NCBI GenBank assembly: GCA_038213835.1
Contig: JBBQSN010000038.1
Location: 1 to 24,245, forward strand
Direction: 5' to 3'
DNA length: 24,245 nucleotides
Source: JBBQSN01 sp038213835
GTDB lineage: Bacteria > Actinomycetota > Actinomycetes > Actinomycetales > CAWJMD01
The position numbers and the translations under genes were made by a program. Below the pieces are notes generated by a model. It saw only the letters and a list, made by a program, of their open reading frames with translations, was not told where the DNA came from and searched no databases. How positions within the stretch are numbered: the stretch's first letter is position 1; each line of letters begins with the position of its first letter. Shown piece after piece: positions 19,560 to 24,245 of the stretch.

Positions 19560-22145
19560 TCAGGCGACCTGGACGGACGACAGCGGGTGCCCGACGAGCG
19601 CGAGGAACTCCTCCTCGCAGACCGGCCGGCTCCACCAGAAACCCTGCGCCAGATGGCATCCCATGCTCGCCAGGCACTCGGCCTGCTCGCGGGTCTCCAC
19701 CCCCTCGGCGACCACGTGCACGCCCAGCGCGGTGCCCATCGTGACCAGGCTGGAGACCACGGCGCGAGCGCGCTCGTCCTCGAGCATCCGGGAGACGAAG
19801 GCGCGGTCCACCTTGATCATGTCGACCGGCATCTCGGTGAGCCGGGTGAGTGAGCTGTAGCCGGTGCCGAAGTCGTCGGCGGCCAGACCCACGCCCGCGG
19901 CGCGCACCTCGACGACCTCGCCGAGCACGGCGCTGTGCGCGTGGTCGAGCTGGGTCTCGGTGAGCTCCAGCACCAGCCGCCCGCCGGGCAGCCGGTGCCG
20001 TCGCAGCGCCTCCAGCACGTCCGGGACGAGGGTGCCCTGGCCGAGCTGCCGGGCGGACACGTTGGCGTGCACGACCGGTGCGGCGTCGCCGAGCGTGCGC
20101 CGCCAGTGCGAGGCCATCCGGCACGACTCGTCGATCACCCACGACCCCAGGGCGTGGATGACGTCCGAGCTCTCGGCGACGTCGAGCCACTCGCCGGGGG
20201 CGAGCAGCCCGCGCTCGGGGTGCTGCCAGCGCACCAGCGCCTCGCCGGCGACGACCTTGCCGGTGCCGAGGTCGACGACGGGCTGCACGTGCAGGACGAA
20301 CTCCTGATGCTCGAGCGCGGCGTGCAGCTCCTGGACCAGACGGACCTGGCGGCGCGCCTGCAGGTGGTGCTCCTCGGTGAACCAGGCGCTGCGGTTCTTG
20401 CCGTTCCGCTTGGCCTGGTACATCGCCGAGTCGGCTTCGCGCAGCAGCGACTCCGGGGTGCTGCCCGCCCGCGAGAGGGTGATGCCGATGCTCGCCGAGA
20501 GCCGGTACCGCGCACCGTGCACGTCGACGGGGGCGGTGAGCATCTCGAGCACCAGGCCGGCCAGCTCATCGGCGTGGGCGCGTGCGTCGGCGGTGGTGAC
20601 GGGCGACAGCACGACGAACTCGTCACCGCCGAGCCGGGCGACGGTGTCGTCGGGTCGCAGCGCACCCAGGCGCTGGGCCACCTCGACCAGCAGCGCGTCG
20701 CCCACCCGGTGCCCCGCGGAGTCGTTGACGAGCTTGAAGTCGTCCAGGTCGCAGAACAGCAGCACCAGCCGCGGCTCGGCGCCCGTCCCGTCGCCGAGGC
20801 CCTCTCCGAGCCGGTCCCGCAGCAGGGTGCGGTTCGGCAGACCGGTCAGGGCGTCGTGCAGGGCCTGCTCGATGAGGCGCTGCTCGGCCAGGTGGCGGGG
20901 GGTCACGTCGGACATCTGGACGGTGACCTGCTCGGTCCGGCCGTTCGGGTCGCGCAGGGGGGAGAGGGTGACGGCCACCCGGCGGTCCCGCGGTCCGGCC
21001 AGCCGCAGCTCGCCGTGCCAGGTCGACATCTCCCCGCTCACGACCCGGGCGAGCGAGACGCCCAGCACCGTCGCCGAGTCGCCGTGCAGCAGCTCCTCGA
21101 AGCAGCGGCCGACGGGGCTCGGTGCGTCCCGGTCCAGCATGGCGGTCGCGGCCGGGTTGCAGCGGACCACGTGGGCGATCTGCCCGCCGGCCGCGGAGTC
21201 CTCGATCCGCAGCATCACCATCCCGAGCATGGCCTCGTCGAAGGTGCGCCGGTACAGCGACTCCCCGGCGCAGAGCACGGCGGCCTTGCGCCGGTCGTCC
21301 TCGACGGTGAGGCCGAGGACGACCACCGCGACGCAGATCGAGACCAGGTAGGCCTGCAGCGCCGTGGTCATCGTCACCGGGTCCGTCATGGACGCGAAGG
21401 AGCCGTCGCCGCGCAGCGTGGCGACGGTCGCGGCGGTGCCCACGGCCAGCACCTGCGCGGTGGCCACCCTGGTGCCGAACCGGGCCGCGGCCCAGACCAG
21501 GACGGGCAGCGGGAGGAAGGGCAGCGGGAGCAGCTGGGTCGGGGAGAACGCGATGACGGTGACGACGGCCAGCGCCGTCGGCTGCATCAGCCGCTCGGCC
21601 AGGGACAGCGCCCGCCGCGGGAGGGAGGGGACCAGGGCCAGCGGCGCGACCAGCGCCACGCCGGCGGGGTGGGAGACGGCGAACGAGCGCCAGGCCAGCC
21701 AGAAGTCGCCGCCCAGCAGCAGCTCGGACGTCCCGGCCGCCAGCAGGCCGCCGACGGTGCCCCCCACCACGGCCGCGAGGAGCAGGTGCCAGGCGTCGTG
21801 GACGTGGGCGAGCCGGTAGCGACCGCGCCCGGCGCGCAGGAAGATCCCCGCCGTGACCAGCGCCTCGACCGTGTTGGCCGCGCCCAGCACCAGGGCGGGC
21901 GCGACGTCGCGCCCGGCGAGGAGGTTGCCGGCACCGGTACCGAGCAGGACCAGGACGGCGACGGCGCCCCACGTGCGGCGCGGCGGCAGGGGCAGGCCCC
22001 CCACTGCGACGCCGGCGGCCGGCCAGAACGCCGCGACGGTGCTGCCCTCGGGTCGCAGCAGGACCGGCAGGTAGGCGGCGGCGACGAGCAGGCAGGCCAG
22101 GACCACCGCGCGGGCGGCAGTCAGCGGCGTGCGTCGCAGTGTCAC
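19560..22145 (-). CDS. MASE1-PAS-GGDEF-EAL cyclic-di-GMP turnover protein
   Basis: This 861-residue protein combines an N-terminal MASE1-like membrane sensor (about residues 8-290, eight or so spans including PEGSTVAAFWPAAGVAVG) and a PAS-like domain (about 305-430, YRRTFDEAMLGMVMLRIE). A GGDEF domain with an intact GGDEF motif (506-510) follows, then an EAL domain with E635-A636-L637. The RPDD preceding TVAR-LGGDEF fits the RxxD product-inhibition site. EAL residues look intact: EALVRW, HANVSARQL, LELTETQ, DDFGTGYSSL, IKVDRAFV and EGVET. It could therefore both make and degrade c-di-GMP, the signal being sensed in the membrane. GTG 22145 is 7 bases from AGGAG; GTG 22148 is equally possible. 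It follows the Lrp gene on the same strand with a 77-base gap. Confidence 0.92.
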   Translation of the reverse strand: MTLRRTPLTAARAVVLACLLVAAAYLPVLLRPEGSTVAAFWPAAGVAVGGLPLPPRRTWGAVAVLVLLGTGAGNLLAGRDVAPALVLGAANTVEALVTAGIFLRAGRGRYRLAHVHDAWHLLLAAVVGGTVGGLLAAGTSELLLGGDFWLAWRSFAVSHPAGVALVAPLALVPSLPRRALSLAERLMQPTALAVVTVIAFSPTQLLPLPFLPLPVLVWAAARFGTRVATAQVLAVGTAATVATLRGDGSFASMTDPVTMTTALQAYLVSICVAVVVLGLTVEDDRRKAAVLCAGESLYRRTFDEAMLGMVMLRIEDSAAGGQIAHVVRCNPAATAMLDRDAPSPVGRCFEELLHGDSATVLGVSLARVVSGEMSTWHGELRLAGPRDRRVAVTLSPLRDPNGRTEQVTVQMSDVTPRHLAEQRLIEQALHDALTGLPNRTLLRDRLGEGLGDGTGAEPRLVLLFCDLDDFKLVNDSAGHRVGDALLVEVAQRLGALRPDDTVARLGGDEFVVLSPVTTADARAHADELAGLVLEMLTAPVDVHGARYRLSASIGITLSRAGSTPESLLREADSAMYQAKRNGKNRSAWFTEEHHLQARRQVRLVQELHAALEHQEFVLHVQPVVDLGTGKVVAGEALVRWQHPERGLLAPGEWLDVAESSDVIHALGSWVIDESCRMASHWRRTLGDAAPVVHANVSARQLGQGTLVPDVLEALRRHRLPGGRLVLELTETQLDHAHSAVLGEVVEVRAAGVGLAADDFGTGYSSLTRLTEMPVDMIKVDRAFVSRMLEDERARAVVSSLVTMGTALGVHVVAEGVETREQAECLASMGCHLAQGFWWSRPVCEEEFLALVGHPLSSVQVA

Positions 22146-22205
22146 CACAGGTCTCCTTCGGCGGGACGGGTGCGCGACCTGAGCGGCAGGGGGCACCGAA
22201 AGGGC

Positions 22206-22218
22206 GGTCCCGGGGACC
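22206..22218. promoter_or_regulatory. Inverted repeat in the Lrp-to-c-di-GMP gap
   Basis: The perfect inverted repeat GGTCCC-G-GGGACC lies just past the Lrp stop and 61 bases upstream of the c-di-GMP gene start. It may be a short hairpin or an operator for the downstream gene. Confidence 0.25.
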
Positions 22219-22222
22219 AGGG

Positions 22223-22714
22223 TCAGCCGCGCGGACCGACCGCCTCGTCCAGCAGCGGGAGGGTGCGGTGCCGCACCACGTCCTGCAGCGCGATCACGGT
22301 GGACGTGCGCGCGACCGCGGGGGTGGCCACGACGGCGTCGATGACGTCCTGCAGGTGGGTGTTGTCGCGCGCCACGACGCGCACGAGCAGGTCGCCGGAG
22401 CCCGTCGTCGTGTGCGCCTCCAGCACCTGGGGGATGCCGGAGAGCTGCTCGGTCACGGCGCCGCGACCGGTGCCCTGGTGCAGCTCCAGGGTGAGGAACG
22501 CGGTCACCGGGTAGCCGAGGGCGGCCGGGTCCAGGTCGGGCTCGAGCCGCAGCAGCCCGCGTCCGAGCAGGCGGTCGAGTCGGGCCTGGACGGTGCCGCG
22601 GGCCACGCCGAGCACCCTGGACAGCTCGAGCACCCCCGTGCGGGGCGCGCGGGACAGGGCGTGCACGAGGGCGGCGTCGAGGTGGTCGACCGGTGTGGTC
22701 ATGGTGGACATCAT
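22223..22714 (-). CDS. Lrp/AsnC family transcriptional regulator
   Basis: This 163-residue protein is of the usual Lrp/AsnC size. The N-terminal part is a winged helix-turn-helix DNA-binding domain (LDAALVHALSRAPRTGVLELSRVLGVARGTVQARLDRLLGRGLL). The C-terminal part is a RAM/Lrp ligand-binding and oligomerisation domain (AFLTLELHQGTGRGAVTEQLSGI, EAHTTTGSGDLLVRVVARD), ending QDVVRHRTLPLL. Proteins of this family bind an amino acid and regulate neighbouring catabolic genes. It diverges from hppD (tyrosine catabolism), so hppD control, possibly by an aromatic amino or keto acid, is the simplest hypothesis. Three in-frame ATGs (22714, 22711 and 22702) compete and none has a Shine-Dalgarno sequence. 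A TGTACT hexamer 7 bases before 22711 suggests a leaderless start there. Confidence 0.92.
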   Translation of the reverse strand: MMSTMTTPVDHLDAALVHALSRAPRTGVLELSRVLGVARGTVQARLDRLLGRGLLRLEPDLDPAALGYPVTAFLTLELHQGTGRGAVTEQLSGIPQVLEAHTTTGSGDLLVRVVARDNTHLQDVIDAVVATPAVARTSTVIALQDVVRHRTLPLLDEAVGPRG

Positions 22715-22777
22715 GCCCAGTACAACGGCGGTAGCGGGTGGCAGTTTGCACAACCTGACCACCGGTGCGTCGTCCGC

Positions 22778-22806
22778 TTGCCCAGTGCCGGTCCGGCCGC
22801 GACAGT
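22778..22806 (+). promoter_or_regulatory. Candidate hppD promoter
   Basis: TTGCCC (22778-22783) and GACAGT (22801-22806) are separated by 17 bases and could act as -35 and -10 elements. Upstream in the same 148-base gap, TTGCACAA (22746-22753) forms an interrupted inverted repeat that could be part of an Lrp-type operator. Confidence 0.35.
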
Positions 22807-22862
22807 GGGGGAGTCCGTCCGACGTCGTCCCGACGCCGCGCCGATCCCACTGGGAGGCCCCC

Positions 22863-24062
22863 GTGACCATCGACCTCACCCCGTCCGAGCGCCGGGCCGA
22901 CCTGGACCTCGACCAGCTCAAGCAGCTCGTCGGGCTCGTGGAGTACGACCAGAGCACCGACCGGTTCCCGGTCACCGGTTGGGACGCCATCGTCTTCGTC
23001 GTGGGCAACGCCACCCAGACCGCGCACTTCTACCAGTCCGCGTTCGGCATGGAGCTCGAGGCGTACGCCGGCCCCGAGACCGGCCAGCGCGACCACAAGT
23101 CGTTCGTGCTGCGGTCCGGCTCGATCCGCTTCGTCGTCAACGGCGGGGTCGACCCGGACAGCCCGCTGCACGACCACCACCGGGCCCACGGCGACGGCGT
23201 GGTCGACATCGCGCTCGAGGTCCCCGACGTCGACCGCTGCCTCGACCAGGCCCGCCGCGAGGGGGCCACGATCCTGCGCGAGGCCGAGGACGTCACCGAC
23301 GAGCACGGCACGGTACGGATCGCGGCGATCGGGACCTACGGCGAGACCCGGCACACCCTGGTCGACCGCTCCCGCTACACCGGCCCCTACCTGCCCGGTT
23401 ACGTCGCCCGGTCGTCGTCCCTGGTCAAGCGCCCCGGTGCGCCGAAGCGGATCTTCCAGGCGCTGGACCACATCGTCGGCAACGTCGAGCTCGGGAAGAT
23501 GGACGGCTGGGTCGACTTCTACAACCGGGTCATGGGCTTCGTGAACATGGCCGAGTTCATCGGCGACGACATCGCCACCGACTACTCGGCGCTGATGTCC
23601 AAGGTGGTCGCCAGCGGCAACCACCGGGTCAAGTTCCCGCTCAACGAGCCAGCCGTGGCGAAGAAGAAGAGCCAGATCGACGAGTACCTCGAGTTCTACC
23701 GCGGCCCCGGCGCCCAGCACCTCGCGCTCGCGACCAACGACATCCTCGCGACCGTGGACGCCCTGCGCGCCGAGGGCGTGGAGTTCCTGGCCACCCCGGA
23801 TTCGTACTACGAGGACGCCGAGCTGCGCGCCCGGATCGGCGAGGTCCGGGTCCCGATCGAGGAGCTGCAGAGCCGCGGCATCCTGGTCGACCGCGACGAG
23901 GACGGCTACCTGCTGCAGATCTTCACCAAGCCGCTCGGCGACCGCCCCACGGTGTTCTTCGAGATGATCGAGCGGCACGGCTCCCTCGGCTTCGGCAAGG
24001 GCAACTTCAGGGCGCTGTTCGAGGCGATCGAGCGCGAGCAGGACCGCCGCGGCAACCTCTGA
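22863..24062 (+). CDS. hppD: 4-hydroxyphenylpyruvate dioxygenase
   Basis: This 399-residue enzyme converts 4-hydroxyphenylpyruvate and O2 to homogentisate and CO2 in tyrosine breakdown, in the cytoplasm. It has two VOC-type halves. The iron ligands fall in the C-terminal half: His in ALDHIVGNVE, His in GAQHLALAT and Glu in VFFEMIERHG. The substrate-gating C-terminal helix (GSLGFGKGNFRALFEAIEREQ) is present. Family hallmarks also include the segment VKFPLNEPA and KSQIDEYLEFYRGPG. GTG 22863 is preceded by GGGAGG with a 5-base spacing. It diverges from an Lrp/AsnC regulator. No homogentisate dioxygenase or fumarylacetoacetase is in the window. Downstream lie palindromes and repeat copy 3. Confidence 0.96.
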   Translation: MTIDLTPSERRADLDLDQLKQLVGLVEYDQSTDRFPVTGWDAIVFVVGNATQTAHFYQSAFGMELEAYAGPETGQRDHKSFVLRSGSIRFVVNGGVDPDSPLHDHHRAHGDGVVDIALEVPDVDRCLDQARREGATILREAEDVTDEHGTVRIAAIGTYGETRHTLVDRSRYTGPYLPGYVARSSSLVKRPGAPKRIFQALDHIVGNVELGKMDGWVDFYNRVMGFVNMAEFIGDDIATDYSALMSKVVASGNHRVKFPLNEPAVAKKKSQIDEYLEFYRGPGAQHLALATNDILATVDALRAEGVEFLATPDSYYEDAELRARIGEVRVPIEELQSRGILVDRDEDGYLLQIFTKPLGDRPTVFFEMIERHGSLGFGKGNFRALFEAIEREQDRRGNL

Positions 24063-24076
24063 GCCACCGCGCCCTC

Positions 24077-24102
24077 GTTCACCACGTGAACTGGTGATCA
24101 CC
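24077..24102. promoter_or_regulatory. Adjacent and overlapping palindromes after hppD
   Basis: GTTCAC-CAC-GTGAAC (24077-24091) is a perfect inverted repeat. It is followed one base later by the 10-base palindrome GGTGATCACC (24093-24102). TCACCA (24079-24084) is also complementary to TGGTGA (24092-24097), so alternative foldings compete. It may be an operator for the downstream gene or a terminator for hppD; no T-tract follows. Confidence 0.5.
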
Positions 24103-24130
24103 GGCAACATGTCCGGATGGCGGGACGACG

Positions 24131-24136
24131 TACGGT
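24131..24136 (+). promoter_or_regulatory. -10 element for a leaderless leader ORF
   Basis: TACGGT, identical to the ada -10 candidate, ends 6 bases before GTG 24143. It would place the palindromes at 24077-24102 upstream of the transcription start, near the position expected for an operator. Confidence 0.4.
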
Positions 24137-24142
24137 CAGCAG

Positions 24143-24232
24143 GTGGACGCGGGGGAAGATCGACGCGTGAGTGAGCGGAGCGAGCGGACCATCGAGCACA
24201 GCGTGTCCGCCACGGCGAGGAACGAGCCGTGA
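24143..24232 (+). CDS. Short leader ORF reading into repeat copy 3
   Basis: GTG 24143 begins eight codons (VDAGEDRR) that continue in frame into the repeat mini-ORF (VSERSERTIE onward), ending at TGA 24230-24232. The 29-residue product has no recognised motif. The start is placed because of the -10-like TACGGT 6 bases upstream. The stop overlaps the next GTG as GTGA, so its translation could feed the downstream gene. Whether the peptide matters in itself is unknown. Confidence 0.4.
   Translation: MDAGEDRRVSERSERTIEHSVSATARNEP
24167..24228 (+). repeat. Mini-ORF repeat element, copy 3
   Basis: This copy is 62 bases long, exactly as copy 2. The 66-base ORF (24167-24232) differs from copy 2 at about 8 positions but keeps 21 codons and the same ends (VSERSERTI and ATARNEP). 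The hairpin arms CACGGC (24211-24216) and GCCGTG (24226-24231) are unchanged, and the loop still contains GAGG (GAGGAACGA). It ends with the GTG of the next gene. Confidence 0.85.
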
Positions 24233-24245
24233 GCGACGTGGGTGA
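24229..24245 (+). CDS. Start of a gene cut by the window end
   Basis: GTG 24229 opens a frame reading VSDVG before the window ends. It is placed only by analogy with the ATPase gene, which begins with VSEL at the same position relative to its repeat. Nothing can be said of the product. Confidence 0.4.

Noticed and set aside
19560..24110. A minus-strand frame of over 1500 codons spanning the c-di-GMP gene, the Lrp gene region and hppD
   Set aside because: Only the part below 22148 has family features. The upstream portion is antisense to the Lrp and hppD region and has compositionally biased residues, while real genes in other frames occupy it.

Overview
The window is very GC-rich, has dense and often overlapping genes, frequent GTG starts and strong third-position G/C. 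Its families (DUF3039, DUF4184, a SnoaL-tailed ECF sigma factor, an ACT-malic enzyme, a DtxR-type iron box) point to a high-GC Actinomycetota chromosome, probably Nocardioidaceae-like; the family-level placement is inference. I see no rRNA, tRNA, CRISPR array, transposase or integrase. No gene-free stretch exceeds 300 bases; the longest are 778-944, 17312-17478 and 22715-22862.

Layout. 1-777 (-) is the start of a multi-span membrane protein that runs off the window. 945-2314 (+) is a coupled pair, a VOC protein and an ECF sigma factor with a SnoaL-like tail, followed by a DUF4184 membrane protein. A perfect 12-bp hairpin separates these from a convergent alpha/beta hydrolase. A malic enzyme with an N-terminal ACT domain diverges from the hydrolase and is followed by a small VanZ-like protein whose start codon lies inside a 12-bp tandem repeat.

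The most interesting region is 5820-12394. A single minus-strand protein joins a carboxylate-adenylating ligase, a phosphopantetheine carrier and a membrane acyltransferase-3 module. It diverges from a complete ferric-iron ABC importer (lipoprotein, duplicated permease, ATPase). The short gap between them contains a 15/19 match to the DtxR/IdeR iron box, so both sides are predicted to be iron-repressed.

Between permease and ATPase lie two tandem copies of a 62-bp repeat; a third copy lies at the window's right end. Each copy is a miniature ORF that begins and ends by start-stop overlap. Each also carries a hairpin with a GAGG motif in the loop and the next gene's GTG start in the 3' arm. The repeat therefore looks like a portable translation-coupling cassette, and it is the best candidate here for an undescribed element.

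12379-17311 holds a conserved-looking housekeeping block: YqgE/AlgH, DUF3039, a 14-span MFS exporter, a proline-rich tail-anchored protein and a DEAH-type helicase. 17479-19502 is a full-length Ada DNA-methyl repair protein/activator overlapping an EamA exporter. On the minus strand, an Lrp/AsnC regulator is followed by a MASE1-PAS-GGDEF-EAL cyclic-di-GMP protein. The regulator diverges from hppD (4-hydroxyphenylpyruvate dioxygenase). After hppD come nested palindromes, a short leader ORF that reads in frame into repeat copy 3, and the first codons of another gene.

Several starts have no Shine-Dalgarno sequence but a -10-like hexamer 6-7 bases upstream (2378, 4128, 8583, 12962, 14715, 17479, 24143), as expected for leaderless transcripts.
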